From Rhizobiaceae bacterium (GTDB taxonomy: Bacteria; Pseudomonadota; Alphaproteobacteria; Rhizobiales; Rhizobiaceae): 64,000 bases of DNA. The stretch lies in NCBI GenBank assembly GCA_019635695.1, contig JAHBYZ010000013.1:1-64000 (forward strand), given 5' to 3'. Numbering within the stretch: position 1 is the stretch's first letter; each line of letters opens with the position of its first letter. This document shows, piece after piece, positions 10,815 to 20,382 of the stretch. Below the pieces are notes generated by a model. That model saw only the letters and a list, made by a program, of their open reading frames with translations, was not told the origin of the DNA and searched no databases. The translations under genes and the position numbers were made by a program.

Positions 10815-11168
10815 CTAGCTGTCGCGGCTGAGACCTTTCGCGGCCAGTTCGTCGAGATAGCCGTGCCAGCGCGCTTCGTGCTCATGCCCGAGTTCGTGCA
10901 GATAGTGCCAGGTGAAGATGCCGCTGTCGTGACCGTCGGAGAAGACGATCCGCACCGCGTAATTGCCCACCGGCTCGACGCGCGCAATGGTCACCTCGCG
11001 CTTGCCCGGCACCGTGACGCGCTGTTCGGGCGAATGCCCCTGCACCTCCGCCGACGGCGACAGCACCCGCAGCAATTCGGCCTCCAGCTCGATCGCCGCG
11101 TGCGACGGGAAACTCACCGTCAGCAGCTTGCGATCCTTTGATACCCGCAACTCGCGTGGTGGGGTCAT
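10815..11168 (-). CDS. DUF971 domain protein
   Basis: A 117-residue single-domain protein of the DUF971 family, which equals the N-terminal domain of gamma-butyrobetaine hydroxylase and also occurs next to or fused with Fe-S assembly ATPases. Family features seen are RIVFSDGHDSGIFTW and YLHELG. No catalytic domain follows. GGAGG five bases before the ATG at 11166-11168 fixes the start. It is divergent from moaA. Function is unknown; a cofactor- or Fe-S-related role is the usual guess. Confidence 0.82.
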   Translation of the reverse strand: MTPPRELRVSKDRKLLTVSFPSHAAIELEAELLRVLSPSAEVQGHSPEQRVTVPGKREVTIARVEPVGNYAVRIVFSDGHDSGIFTWHYLHELGHEHEARWHGYLDELAAKGLSRDS

Positions 11169-11329
11169 CCATGCCTCCTTCGAACGCCCAAATCGCAATG
11201 CAAACTGAATTTCTCAATCGCCATCATTGGCTTTGCCTATCGACGCATCAGGCCTGCGAGCTTGAAACAGTCGTTGTTTTCCTCGACATATAGCGTTCCG
11301 TCGCCCAGATCGCGACATTGGCATACGGC

Positions 11330-12319
11330 ATGATCGACCCTTTCGGCAGATCCATCACTTATCTCCGCGTCTCGGTGACCGACCGCTGCGACTTCCGCTG
11401 CACCTATTGCATGGCGGAAGACATGGCGTTCCTGCCGAAGAAGGACCTGCTGTCTCTGGAGGAGCTCGACCGGCTCTGCACTGTGTTCATCGAGAAGGGC
11501 GTGCGCAAGCTGCGGCTCACCGGTGGCGAACCTCTGGTGCGCAAGAACGTGATGCACCTGATCCGCCAGCTGTCGCGTCATCTCGCCTCGGGCGCGCTGG
11601 AAGAGCTGACGCTGACCACCAACGGCTCGCAGCTTGCAAAGCACGCCGCCGAGCTCGTGGATTGCGGCGTGCGCCGCATCAACGTTTCGGTCGACACGCT
11701 CGATCGGGAGAAATTCCGCAAGATCACCCGCTGGGGCGACCTGGACAAGGTCATGCAGGGTCTCGACGCCGCGCAGGCGGCCGGCCTGAAGATCAAGATC
11801 AACGCGGTGGCGCTCAAGGACTTCAACGAAGACGAGATTCCTGGGCTGATGCGCTGGGCGCATGGTCGCGGCATGGACCTGACCCTGATCGAGACGATGC
11901 CGCTCGGCGAGATCGAGATCGACCGCACCGACCAGTACCTGCCGCTGTCGCAGGTTCGCCGCGACCTGTCGCAGCAGTTCACCTTGAATGATATCCCCTA
12001 CAAGACCGGCGGCCCGGCGCGCTACGTCGAGGTCGCCGAAACCGGCGGCCGGCTGGGCTTCATCACGCCGCTGACGCACAATTTCTGCGAGAGCTGCAAC
12101 CGCGTGCGCCTCACCTGCACGGGCACGCTCTATATGTGCCTGGGTCAGGAGGACGCCGCCGACCTGCGCGCGCCGCTGCGCGCCTCGGAAGGCAACGAAC
12201 TGCTGTCGGACGCCATCGACCGCGCCATCGGCCGCAAGCCCAAGGGCCACGACTTCGTCATCGACCGGCGCGCCGCGCGCCCGGCCGTCTCCCGTCATAT
12301 GAGCGTGACCGGCGGCTGA
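11330..12319 (+). CDS. moaA: GTP 3',8-cyclase MoaA
   Basis: Radical-SAM enzyme of the first step of molybdenum cofactor synthesis, converting GTP to 3',8-cyclo-7,8-dihydro-GTP. The 329-residue product has the N-terminal cluster motif CDFRCTYC (Cys20, 24, 27), the C-terminal cluster [11 protein letters not shown]...C and the essential C-terminal Gly-Gly. The ATG at 11330 matches the usual start of the family (MIDPFGR); a TTG four codons earlier is possible. mobA lies 2.7 kb downstream, separated by transporters, and no moaC or moeA is in the window. Confidence 0.95.
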   Translation: MIDPFGRSITYLRVSVTDRCDFRCTYCMAEDMAFLPKKDLLSLEELDRLCTVFIEKGVRKLRLTGGEPLVRKNVMHLIRQLSRHLASGALEELTLTTNGSQLAKHAAELVDCGVRRINVSVDTLDREKFRKITRWGDLDKVMQGLDAAQAAGLKIKINAVALKDFNEDEIPGLMRWAHGRGMDLTLIETMPLGEIEIDRTDQYLPLSQVRRDLSQQFTLNDIPYKTGGPARYVEVAETGGRLGFITPLTHNFCESCNRVRLTCTGTLYMCLGQEDAADLRAPLRASEGNELLSDAIDRAIGRKPKGHDFVIDRRAARPAVSRHMSVTGG

Positions 12320-12322
12320 CAG

Positions 12323-12790
12323 TTGCGCATCGCAGCCGCCGCTTTCCTGCCCGCACTTCTGCTCGCTGCACCCGCTGCCGCCGACAGCTATGTGAACCCG
12401 CGCTTCGGCACGAGCATCAAGTTTCCAGCTGCCGTGTTCAGCCAGCCGCAGCCGCCGCCCGATAATGGCGACGGGCAGCGCTGGCGGTCGCCGGACGGTG
12501 CGGAACTGGCGGTGTTCGGCAGCTACAACGCGCTTGAGCAGGCGCCCGCGGACTTCTTTGGCGAACTGGTGGAAAGCCGCAAGCAGACGACGAAGCTGAC
12601 CTATTCGCGCGTCGAGGACCGCTGGGGCGTCGTTTCAGGCTTTGCCGGCCAGCATGTCTACTACGAGAAATACCTGTTCGGCGCAGGCGACGAGATCATC
12701 CACGGCGTCATATTGAGCTACCCCGCCGACAGTAAGGCCAAATACGACCCGCTGGTTGGACCAATTGCCAACAGTCTCGACGGCCCATAA
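12323..12790 (+). CDS. Small secreted hypothetical protein
   Basis: A 155-residue protein with a signal peptide (about 1-21, cleavage after AAADS) and no recognised domain. It uses a TTG start three bases after the moaA stop, so it is probably translated from the moaA transcript. The mature part has no cysteines. No functional clue beyond export and the position downstream of moaA. Confidence 0.65.
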   Translation: MRIAAAAFLPALLLAAPAAADSYVNPRFGTSIKFPAAVFSQPQPPPDNGDGQRWRSPDGAELAVFGSYNALEQAPADFFGELVESRKQTTKLTYSRVEDRWGVVSGFAGQHVYYEKYLFGAGDEIIHGVILSYPADSKAKYDPLVGPIANSLDGP

Positions 12791-12825
12791 AGCAGCGGTT
12801 TGAAGAACAGGAAGAGCCGAGGCCC

Positions 12826-13746
12826 ATGGCGCTGTCGCCAAACCTGCGCGGTGCCGCTTTCATGGCGGTCTCGATGTTCGGGTTCACGATCAACGATACA
12901 ATCAGCAAGAGCCTGACCGACGAGATGAACGCCGGCCAGTTGATGTTCGTACGTGGCGCCTTCGCCACCCTGTTCATCGTTCTCCTCGCCTGGCAGCAGA
13001 AGGCGCTGCACGGACCGCGCTCCTGGTTTCAACCGCTGGTGCTGCTGCGCGCTTTCTGCGAACTCTTCGCCACGGTGGCGTTCCTTACCGCGCTCGCCCA
13101 CATGCCGCTTGCCAACGTTTCCGCGGTCCTGCAGTCGCTGCCGCTCGCGGTCACGATGGGCGCCGCGCTTGTCTTCGGCGAAACCGTTGGCTGGCGCCGC
13201 TGGCTGGCCATCCTCGTCGGTTTCGTTGGTGTGCTGGTCATCGTGCGCCCGGGTTTCGAGGGGTTCAGCACCTACTCACTGCTGGCGCTGGTCTCCGTCG
13301 CATTCTGTGCCGTGCGCGACCTGGCGACACGCCAGATTCCCAAGGACATCCCGACTCTCGTCCCTTCGGTCGTGACCGCGGCAGCGGTAGCTGCCTGCGG
13401 CGGGCTGCTGATCGTGCCGATGGGTGGCTGGTCGCCGATGACGGGAGAGGAAGCCTTTCGTCTGGCGCTGGCCGCCCTGATGCTGATCCCGGGATACATC
13501 TTCATCATCCTCGCCATGCGCATCGGCGAGGTGTCGTTCGTGGCGCCGTTCCGCTACACCGCGCTGCTGTGGGCGATCGTGCTCGGCTACGCCGCGCTTG
13601 GCGAGGTGCCCGACATTGTCATGCTGGCCGGGTCGACGCTGGTGGTGGGATCCGGGCTGTTCAGCCTCTACCGGGAACGCGTGCGCGGCCGTACGCGGCC
13701 CATCGCAGAAACCTCGCGCGAGCCGATGGCGCCGGACGGCACGTAA
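12826..13746 (+). CDS. DMT-family (EamA) transporter
   Basis: Inner-membrane carrier of 306 residues with about ten hydrophobic segments arranged as two EamA halves, the usual drug/metabolite exporter layout. The first half contains LRAFCELFATVAFLTAL and LVIVRPG, typical of the family. Substrate unknown. Same strand as moaA and the secreted protein, with a short gap. Confidence 0.85.
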   Translation: MALSPNLRGAAFMAVSMFGFTINDTISKSLTDEMNAGQLMFVRGAFATLFIVLLAWQQKALHGPRSWFQPLVLLRAFCELFATVAFLTALAHMPLANVSAVLQSLPLAVTMGAALVFGETVGWRRWLAILVGFVGVLVIVRPGFEGFSTYSLLALVSVAFCAVRDLATRQIPKDIPTLVPSVVTAAAVAACGGLLIVPMGGWSPMTGEEAFRLALAALMLIPGYIFIILAMRIGEVSFVAPFRYTALLWAIVLGYAALGEVPDIVMLAGSTLVVGSGLFSLYRERVRGRTRPIAETSREPMAPDGT

Positions 13747-13826
13747 ATTCGCGTCTGTCGGCAATGGGCAATCCGGCGATACTGATCTATGTGGTATTTC
13801 ACATGTTAACGAGAATGCGTTCCTAG

Positions 13827-15029
13827 ATGGCCATCGCCCAGCCTTCGCGCTCGACGGCGCCGAGCATCCTCACACTGTTCGTGCTGGCGGCGTGCGGACC
13901 GGCGGGCATGAATCTCTGCCTTCCGTCCCTCCCCAACATCGCCCGCCACTTCGAGGCCAACTACGGGCTCGTGCAGCTGATCGTCACCGGCTACCTGCTT
14001 GCCACGGCGGTTCTGCAACTGCTCATCGGCCCGCTTTCCGACCGTTTCGGCCGCCGCCCGCTCGTGCTGGTCTGCCTGTTCATCTTCACCGTGATGTCGG
14101 TGGCCTCGATCTTTGCACCGACCATCGAGTCGCTGCTGGTGATCCGCCTGTTCCAGTCGTCCGCCGCTGGCGGCATGGTGCTGGCGCGCGCCATCGTGCG
14201 CGACACCGTGACCTCGACGGACGAGGCGGCGAGCCGCATCGGCTACGTCACCATGGGCATGGCGCTGATGCCCATGATCGGCCCCATCATCGGCGGGTTC
14301 CTCGATGAAGCCTTCGGCTGGGAGTCGACATTCATCTTCATGGCCGTCTTCGGCCTGTTCGCCTTCACCGTAGCCTGGGTCGATGTCGGCGAAACCAACC
14401 TGCGTCGCTCCAGCAGCATGACCCAACAGTTCCGCTCCTACCCGCAACTGCTGCGTTCGCCGCGCTTCTGGGGTTACTCGCTGACGTCCGGCTTCGGTTC
14501 CGGCGCCTTCTTCGCCTTTCTCGGCGGCGGCCCTTATGTCGCGAGCGAGATGCTCGGCCTGTCGCCATCCGAATACGGCTTCAACTTCGCCATCATCTCG
14601 ATCGGCTACATGTTGGGCAACTTCCTTTCCGGTCGCTTCTCGCGCAGCGTCGGCATGGACCGGATGATACTGAGCGGCAATCTGCTGGCCGTCATCGGCA
14701 TGGGCATAGGCATGGCGCTGACATTCCTGGGCAGTATTTCCGCGCTGACTCTTTTCGGTGCAGCGTCGGCCGTTGCCGTCGGCAACGGCATGAGCCTGCC
14801 GAACTCGAACGCCGGCATGGTCAGCATCAATCCGCTGCTCGCCGGCTCGGCTTCAGGCCTCGGCGGCTTCCTGCAGGTTGGCGCAGGCGCATTCATGGCA
14901 TTTATCGCCGGCGCCGTGATCGCCGGCGCGGCGACGCCAATGCCGCTCTTCGTCGTCATGTTCATTTCGGTCTGCCTGGCGCTGGTCGCCAATCTCGTGC
15001 TGGCGCGAGGCGCGCCGGCCGCGGACTGA
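13827..15029 (+). CDS. MFS transporter, Bcr/CflA-type multidrug exporter
   Basis: Major facilitator of 400 residues with 12 predicted membrane segments. The family hallmarks are MNLCLPSLPNIARHF near the N terminus, GPLSDRFGRRP (motif A) around residue 67-77 and RLFQSSAAG around 110. These fit the Bcr/CflA drug-efflux group. Four bases separate its stop from mobA, so the two are likely co-transcribed even though their functions are unrelated. Confidence 0.87.
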   Translation: MAIAQPSRSTAPSILTLFVLAACGPAGMNLCLPSLPNIARHFEANYGLVQLIVTGYLLATAVLQLLIGPLSDRFGRRPLVLVCLFIFTVMSVASIFAPTIESLLVIRLFQSSAAGGMVLARAIVRDTVTSTDEAASRIGYVTMGMALMPMIGPIIGGFLDEAFGWESTFIFMAVFGLFAFTVAWVDVGETNLRRSSSMTQQFRSYPQLLRSPRFWGYSLTSGFGSGAFFAFLGGGPYVASEMLGLSPSEYGFNFAIISIGYMLGNFLSGRFSRSVGMDRMILSGNLLAVIGMGIGMALTFLGSISALTLFGAASAVAVGNGMSLPNSNAGMVSINPLLAGSASGLGGFLQVGAGAFMAFIAGAVIAGAATPMPLFVVMFISVCLALVANLVLARGAPAAD

Positions 15030-15033
15030 GCCC

Positions 15034-15621
15034 ATGCGCGTCGCCGGCCTCGTCCTTGCGGGAGGTGGCTCGCGGCGCATGGGCGGCGGCGACAAGTTCC
15101 TGCTGGAACTCGCCGGAAAACCGTTGATCGAACATGTGGTGGAGCGGCTCGCCCCACAGGTCGACGGCATCGCCATCAGTGCCAACTGCGAGCCCGCCCT
15201 GCTCCCGCCGGGCTTGGCCGTTCTGCCGGACCGCGCCCCCTCGCGCGGACCGCTGTCCGGCCTGCTGTCGGGGCTTCGCTGGGCGGCCGAGGTGGGCGCC
15301 AGTCACGTGGCCACCGCAGCCGCCGACACACCGTTCCTGCCGCGAGACCTCGTGCCTCGCCTCGCCACAGCCCTCGGTGACCGCGATGTCGCGATCGCCG
15401 CATCCCGAGGACGCTTTCACCCGACCTTCGGCCTTTGGTCGGCCGACCTGCTGCCGGCGCTTGCGGACTATCTGGATACCTCGCCGACAAGCCGCGTGCT
15501 CGACTTCGCCAACGCCCGCGGCAACGCCTTCGCGGACTTCCCCGCGCTGCCCGACGATCCCTTTTTCAACGTGAACGAACCCGGAGACATCGACGAGGCG
15601 AGGCGGCGCGCTGGCGCCTGA
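15034..15621 (+). CDS. mobA: Molybdenum cofactor guanylyltransferase MobA
   Basis: Joins GMP from GTP to molybdopterin-Mo, giving the guanine dinucleotide cofactor used by DMSO-reductase-family enzymes. The 195-residue product has the nucleotide-binding signature LAGGGSRRMGGGDK (about 8-21), DRAPSRGPLSGL (about 66-77) and the metal-binding AADTPF (about 96-101). Length is normal for MobA. No mobB is next to it. Confidence 0.92.
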   Translation: MRVAGLVLAGGGSRRMGGGDKFLLELAGKPLIEHVVERLAPQVDGIAISANCEPALLPPGLAVLPDRAPSRGPLSGLLSGLRWAAEVGASHVATAAADTPFLPRDLVPRLATALGDRDVAIAASRGRFHPTFGLWSADLLPALADYLDTSPTSRVLDFANARGNAFADFPALPDDPFFNVNEPGDIDEARRRAGA

Positions 15622-15757
15622 CGCAGCGACAGCAGAATCTGCGTCTTGGATGTTGCGTTGCGGAAAACAACGATAGAAGAATTGGCCATCCGGAAGCCCG
15701 CCCGTGGCATGGCTTCGCGCAAGGCCGCTCCGCGGCAATAAGACGAGAGGAACTTAG

Positions 15758-16537
15758 ATGGCTATTTCCAAGCGCAATCTGCTTGCCGTGACCGCCGCCG
15801 TCCTGGCTCTGGGCATCGGCTCGGCCAGCGCCCAGACCAAGCTCAGGATCGGCACCGAAGGAGCCTACCCGCCCTTCAACAACCTGACGTCCGACGGCAA
15901 GCTCGAAGGCTTCGACATCGATATCGCCAAGGCGCTTTGCGACGAGATGAAGGTCGAGTGCGAGTTCATCACGCAGGACTGGGACGGTATCATCCCGGCC
16001 CTCATCGCCGGCAAGTTCGACGCCATCATTGCTTCGATGTCGATCACCGACGAGCGCAAGCAGCAGGTCGACTTCACCAACAAGTACTACAACACGCCGC
16101 CGGCCATCGCCGCGCCGAAGGACAGCGACATCAAGGGCGTCACCAAGGAAGACCTCGCCGGCAAGTCGATCGGCGTGCAGGGCTCGACCACCCATTCCAA
16201 CTACGCCGAGGCGACCTACACCGACAGCGACGTGAAGCTCTACCCGACGGCCGACGAGTACAAGCTCGACATCGTCAACGGCCGCATCGACGCCGTCAGC
16301 GACGACGTGATCGTGCTTACCGACTGGCTCAACTCGCCCGACGGCGCCTGCTGCAAGCTGATCGGCACCATCACGCCGGTCGAGGCGATCCACGGTCCCG
16401 GCGCCGGCATCGCCATTCGCAAGGGCGAAACCGAGCTCGCCGCCAAGTTCAACGCCGCCATCGACGCGATCCGTGCCAACGGGAAGTACAAGGAAATCAA
16501 CGACAAGTACTTCACGTTCGACGCCTATGGCGGCTGA
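15758..16537 (+). CDS. Polar amino-acid ABC transporter, substrate-binding protein
   Basis: Periplasmic solute-binding protein of family 3 (259 residues). Signal peptide 1-25, then TEGAYPPFNN, EGFDIDIAKALC and DAIIASMSIT, which are the ligand-pocket hallmarks of lysine/arginine/ornithine/histidine binders (and of the octopine/nopaline group in rhizobia). An acidic residue pair in FDAIIASMS is consistent with a cationic amino acid, but this is inference. GAGAGGAA precedes the ATG. Followed by a terminator-like hairpin and the two permease genes. Confidence 0.9.
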   Translation: MAISKRNLLAVTAAVLALGIGSASAQTKLRIGTEGAYPPFNNLTSDGKLEGFDIDIAKALCDEMKVECEFITQDWDGIIPALIAGKFDAIIASMSITDERKQQVDFTNKYYNTPPAIAAPKDSDIKGVTKEDLAGKSIGVQGSTTHSNYAEATYTDSDVKLYPTADEYKLDIVNGRIDAVSDDVIVLTDWLNSPDGACCKLIGTITPVEAIHGPGAGIAIRKGETELAAKFNAAIDAIRANGKYKEINDKYFTFDAYGG

Positions 16538-16560
16538 GCGCGTGCTCTGACATGATCGTC

Positions 16561-16593
16561 GCCGCGGGTGCTGAGCCACCCGCGGCTTTTTTG
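16561..16593 (+). terminator. Terminator/attenuator between binding-protein and permease genes
   Basis: Perfect 10-bp stem (GCCGCGGGTG/CACCCGCGGC) with a 6-base loop and a T run (TTTTTT). It sits 24 bases after the binding-protein stop and 27 bases before the first permease. Such partial terminators set the excess of binding protein over membrane components. Confidence 0.85.
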
Positions 16594-16619
16594 TATCGGA
16601 GCCCGAACGCCGCGGACGC

Positions 16620-17333
16620 ATGGAATCGACGCTCGGACTGCTCAGCTTTGGGGCCGGCGGCTGGGGTGACGAGATCGCCTCGGGCGTTGTCGTCACGGTC
16701 ACGCTGGCGCTCGCGACCTTGCCGCTCGGGCTCGCGATCGGTTTCTTCGTGGCGCTCGGCAAGCAATCGTCAGAGCCGTCGCTGCGGCTCGCGGCCAACA
16801 TCTACACCACCCTGTTCCGCGGCCTGCCCGAGCTGCTGACGCTGTTCATCATCTATTACGGCGCGCAGATCGCCCTGCAGCAGTTCGTGCGGCTGTTCAG
16901 CGCGACGGCCAGCATCGAGATCAACAGCTTCGCCGCCGGTATGGTGGCGCTTGGAGTGGTGTTCTCCTCCTACGCGAGCGAGGTCTTCCTCTCTGCCTTC
17001 CGAGCCATTCCGCGCGGCCAGTACGAAGGCGGCTACGCCATCGGCCTGTCGCACTGGAAGACCATGCGGCTTGTCGTGCTGCCGCAACTCGTGCGCATCG
17101 CGCTGCCGGGGCTCGGCAATCTCTGGCTGATCCTGCTAAAGGACACCGCTCTGGTCTCCGTCGTCGGTTTGTCCGACATCGTCCGCCAGACCGGCATCGC
17201 CGCCCGCGTGACCAAGGAGGCGTTCCTTTTCTACGGGATCGCGTGCCTGCTCTATCTCGTGCTCGCCGTCATCTCCTCCTTCGCCTTCAACGCCATCGAG
17301 CGCCGCGTTGGCCGCATGGAGCACGCGAGATGA
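16620..17333 (+). CDS. Amino-acid ABC transporter permease (HisQ type)
   Basis: Inner-membrane permease of 237 residues of the HisMQ family. Several membrane segments and the ATPase-contact EAA loop (YEGGYAIGLSHWKTMRLVVLPQ, read in parts around 137-158) are visible. Its stop overlaps the start of the second permease by an ATGA. Together with the binding protein it forms an importer for a polar amino acid; the ATPase gene is not adjacent. Confidence 0.88.
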   Translation: MESTLGLLSFGAGGWGDEIASGVVVTVTLALATLPLGLAIGFFVALGKQSSEPSLRLAANIYTTLFRGLPELLTLFIIYYGAQIALQQFVRLFSATASIEINSFAAGMVALGVVFSSYASEVFLSAFRAIPRGQYEGGYAIGLSHWKTMRLVVLPQLVRIALPGLGNLWLILLKDTALVSVVGLSDIVRQTGIAARVTKEAFLFYGIACLLYLVLAVISSFAFNAIERRVGRMEHAR

Positions 17334-18166
17334 GCGTCGATGCCACCGGTTTCGGACACAGCGTCGAGGACGCGCCGCCGTCGGTGGTTCGCCCGTGGAC
17401 GCGCACCCGCATCCTCGGCCATGTGCTGGTCGGCGTATGGATAGCGCTCGGAATGGGCCTCGCTGCCTTTCTCATCCTGAGCTGGAACCCCGATCTCGTC
17501 TCGCGCTACGCGCCCAACTACCTGTCAGGACTGTGGGTAACCATCCAGCTCGTCGTGATCTCCGTCGCGCTCGGCGCGCTCCTGTCGGCACCGGTCGCCT
17601 GGGCGCGTACGTCGAAAAACCCGCTGATCGCCGCGCCGGCCTACGCCTATGTCTACTTCTTCCGCGGCACGCCGCTGCTGGCGCAGACCTTCCTGATCTA
17701 CTACGGCCTCGGCTCGTTCAAGCCGCAACTGGAAGCCGTCGGCCTCTGGGTCTTCTTCCGCGAGGCCTGGTACTGCGCCATCCTCGCCTTCACCCTGAAC
17801 ACCGCCGCCTACCAGGCGGAGATCCTGCGCGGCGCCGTCGCCAGCGTCCCGAAAGGCCAGTGGGAGGGCGCGGCCTCGCTCGGCCTGCACAGATGGCTGA
17901 CCTTCCGCAAGATCATCCTGCCGCAGGCGATGATCGTCGCGCTTCGGCCGTACGGCAACGAGATCATCCTGATGATCAAGGGCTCGGCCATCGTCGCCAT
18001 CATCACGGTCTACGACCTGATGGGCGAAACGCGCCGCGCGTTCTCGCGCAGTTTCGATTTCCAGACCTACATCTGGGCCGCTATCATCTATCTCGTGATC
18101 GTGGAGACGCTGCGTATCGCGGTCGACCGGATCGAGGCGATCATCACCCGCCATCTGCGCCGCTGA
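17330..18166 (+). CDS. Amino-acid ABC transporter permease (HisM type)
   Basis: Second permease of the pair, 278 residues. An extra cytoplasmic N-terminal stretch (about 1-35) precedes the membrane domain; the EAA loop (GQWEGAASLGLHRW) lies near residue 180. The start is the ATG in the ATGA overlap with the upstream permease. No ABC ATPase follows: the next gene is a beta-hydroxyacid dehydrogenase. The ATPase must be encoded elsewhere or shared. Confidence 0.88.
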   Translation: MSVDATGFGHSVEDAPPSVVRPWTRTRILGHVLVGVWIALGMGLAAFLILSWNPDLVSRYAPNYLSGLWVTIQLVVISVALGALLSAPVAWARTSKNPLIAAPAYAYVYFFRGTPLLAQTFLIYYGLGSFKPQLEAVGLWVFFREAWYCAILAFTLNTAAYQAEILRGAVASVPKGQWEGAASLGLHRWLTFRKIILPQAMIVALRPYGNEIILMIKGSAIVAIITVYDLMGETRRAFSRSFDFQTYIWAAIIYLVIVETLRIAVDRIEAIITRHLRR

Positions 18167-18208
18167 CCGTTCCGGGTTAAGGCGCCAACAAGCAGCAAGG
18201 AGGGCCGC

Positions 18209-19081
18209 ATGGCCAAAGTCGCGTTTCTCGGTCTGGGCGTCATGGGCTACCCGATGGCGGCGCACCTGAAGAACAAGGGCGGGCACGACGTCACCGTCTA
18301 CAACCGCACGACCGCCAAGGCGGAAAAATGGGTCGCCCAGCACGGCGGCGCATCGGCGAAAACACCGGCGGAGGCAGCAAAGGGCAAGGACTTCGTCTTC
18401 TCCTGCGTCGGCAACGACGACGACCTGCGCGCGGTGACCCTGGGCAAGGACGGCGCCTTCTCCGCAATGTCGAAGGGCGCGGTCTTCGTCGACAACACCA
18501 CCGCTTCCGCCGAGGTGGCGCGCGAACTCGCCGCGCAGGCAGGCAAGCTCGGCTTCGACTTCCTGGACGCCCCGGTCTCAGGCGGTCAGGCCGGCGCGGA
18601 AAACGGCGTGCTGACCGTCATGGTCGGTGGCGAGCAGACCGTGCTCGACCGCGCGAAGCCGGTCATCGACGCCTACGCGCGCATGGTCGGCCTCATGGGT
18701 CCGGCCGGTTCCGGCCAGTTGACCAAGATGGTCAACCAGATCTGCATCGCAGGACTGGTTCAGGGCCTGGCCGAAGGCCTGCATTTCGGCCGCAACGCCG
18801 GCCTTGATATCGAGAAAGTGATCGGCGTCATCTCCAAGGGCGCCGCCGGTTCGTGGCAGATGGAGAACCGCTGGAAGACGATGATCGCCGGCGACTTCAC
18901 CTTCGGCTTCGCTGTCGACTGGATCCGCAAGGATCTCGGCCTGTGCCTCGCCGAGGCCAACCGCAACAAGTCGAACCTGCCCGGCACCGCGCTCATCGAC
19001 CAGTTCTATAAGGAGGTTCAGGCGATGGGCGGCGGTCGCTGGGACTCGTCCGCGCTGCTGGCGCGGCTGGACCGCAAGTAG
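18209..19081 (+). CDS. Beta-hydroxyacid dehydrogenase (3-hydroxyisobutyrate dehydrogenase-like)
   Basis: NAD(P)-dependent oxidoreductase of 290 residues. N-terminal Rossmann fold (FLGLGVMGYPMA, about 5-16), substrate loop DAPVSGGQAG (about 121) and GSGQLTKMVNQ (about 168) with the family's catalytic lysine. It resembles glyoxylate/succinic semialdehyde reductases and tartronate semialdehyde reductases more than MmsB: the MmsB-specific Cys/Pro-rich loop present in the gene at 27528 is absent. GGAGGG precedes the ATG. Substrate uncertain. Confidence 0.85.
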   Translation: MAKVAFLGLGVMGYPMAAHLKNKGGHDVTVYNRTTAKAEKWVAQHGGASAKTPAEAAKGKDFVFSCVGNDDDLRAVTLGKDGAFSAMSKGAVFVDNTTASAEVARELAAQAGKLGFDFLDAPVSGGQAGAENGVLTVMVGGEQTVLDRAKPVIDAYARMVGLMGPAGSGQLTKMVNQICIAGLVQGLAEGLHFGRNAGLDIEKVIGVISKGAAGSWQMENRWKTMIAGDFTFGFAVDWIRKDLGLCLAEANRNKSNLPGTALIDQFYKEVQAMGGGRWDSSALLARLDRK

Positions 19082-19087
19082 CCTGCC

Positions 19088-19798
19088 TTGCTGTCGAAAT
19101 CCTCCACCTCATCGGAGGTGATGGCACACCTGCGCTCCATCGGCTCGGAAGTAAACCGTGAGGGTATGAAGCGCTACGGGATCCGCATCGAGCGCGCGCT
19201 GGGCATCTCGCACGGCGAGCAGCGCCGCATCGGCAAGCTGATCGGCCGCAACCACGAGCGCGCGCTCGAGCTGTTCGACAGCGGCATCATGGAGGCGCAG
19301 TTCATCGCCTCCATCACCGCCGACCCGAAGCGCATGAGCCTCGACGACTGTCGCCACTGGGCGTCAACCTTCGACTCCTGGGACATCGTCGACGGCGTCA
19401 GCGACCTCTTCGTCGACACCGACCACTGGCTGGTCCTGATCCGCGAATTCGCCGGCGACGACCGTGAATTCGTCCGCCGCACCGCCTTCGCCATGATGGC
19501 CTGGTCGGTCGTGCACCGGAAGAACGAGCCGGAGGCGACTCTGCTCGCATTCCTGCCCCTCATCGAGCGCTACGCCGCCGACCCGCGCAATTTCGTGAAG
19601 AAGGCCGTCAACTGGGCGCTGCGTTCGCTCGGCAAGCGCTCGCAATCGCTCAATCGCGAGGCGCTGGCGGCCGCCGAACGGCTCGCCGCATCTGACGACA
19701 GGACGGCGCGCTGGGTGGGCAAAGGTGCCGTGCGCGAGCTTTCGGGCCCTGCCGTTCAGGAGCGGCTCGCAAAGAGGTCCGCCGGCGCAAAAACGTGA
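19088..19798 (+). CDS. DNA alkylation repair (AlkD/HEAT-repeat) protein
   Basis: Predicted HEAT-like helical protein of 236 residues in the DNA alkylation repair family, which excises bulky or cationic alkylated bases without flipping. The region HWASTFDSWDIVDGVSD and RRTAFAMMAWSVV, plus FVKKAVNWALRSLGKRS, are family hallmarks. The start is uncertain: a TTG at 19088, or an ATG at 19121 that has GGAGG only two bases upstream. The stop overlaps the next gene by four bases (GTGA). Confidence 0.8.
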   Translation: MLSKSSTSSEVMAHLRSIGSEVNREGMKRYGIRIERALGISHGEQRRIGKLIGRNHERALELFDSGIMEAQFIASITADPKRMSLDDCRHWASTFDSWDIVDGVSDLFVDTDHWLVLIREFAGDDREFVRRTAFAMMAWSVVHRKNEPEATLLAFLPLIERYAADPRNFVKKAVNWALRSLGKRSQSLNREALAAAERLAASDDRTARWVGKGAVRELSGPAVQERLAKRSAGAKT

Positions 19799-20373
19799 GC
19801 GCCGTGCGGGTTGACCGGAAAGCTGCGTCGCTGCAACTCTGCCTGGTCATGCTCCCGCGGCCCCTTGTCATCGCCCTCGCCTTCTGCGTCGCCGCATCGC
19901 TGCCTGCCGCCGCCGCGCCCGTCGACTGGGCCGACCTGCGTCCGCCGTCGCAACCTGCGCAGCTAACGGTGCAGGGCGCAGGAGAGCTTGGCCGCACGTT
20001 TACGCAGGCGCTGGATTCGCAGACCGTCGAGATCACCGGTTTCCTGCTCCCGGCTGACCGCGACGGCGATCTCGTGATGGATTTCCTGCTGGTGCCCTGG
20101 GCCGGTGCCTGCAGCCACACGCCGCCGCCCGCACCCAACCAGGTGCTGCGGGTTCATCCGGCCGAACCCTACAAGGCGCAGGGCATCTACGAAGTCGTCA
20201 CCGTGACGGGCAGGCTGACGGGTGGGCGCGATCTCACCCAGCTCTTCATCTTCGACGGTGTGGCGACCATCGAGTCAGCCTACCACCTCGAATCGGCAAC
20301 GGTCATAGGCCGCGGCATGAGCGATCGCGAGCCGGCGCACGGCCGTTCGCCCTGGAGCTTCCTGCGCCGGTAG
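19795..20373 (+). CDS. DUF3299 periplasmic protein
   Basis: A 192-residue exported protein of the DUF3299 family. A hydrophobic signal segment lies at about 20-40. The family core is ITGFLLPADRDGDLV and LLVPWAGACSHTPPPAPNQ (about 82-120), with a single conserved Cys next to a His. This family often occurs with ABC export systems, and its function is unknown. The GTG start overlaps the stop of the alkylation-repair gene; an internal ATG at 19849 would also leave a signal peptide. Confidence 0.78.
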   Translation: MSAVRVDRKAASLQLCLVMLPRPLVIALAFCVAASLPAAAAPVDWADLRPPSQPAQLTVQGAGELGRTFTQALDSQTVEITGFLLPADRDGDLVMDFLLVPWAGACSHTPPPAPNQVLRVHPAEPYKAQGIYEVVTVTGRLTGGRDLTQLFIFDGVATIESAYHLESATVIGRGMSDREPAHGRSPWSFLRR

Positions 20374-20382
20374 GTCAGGCGG

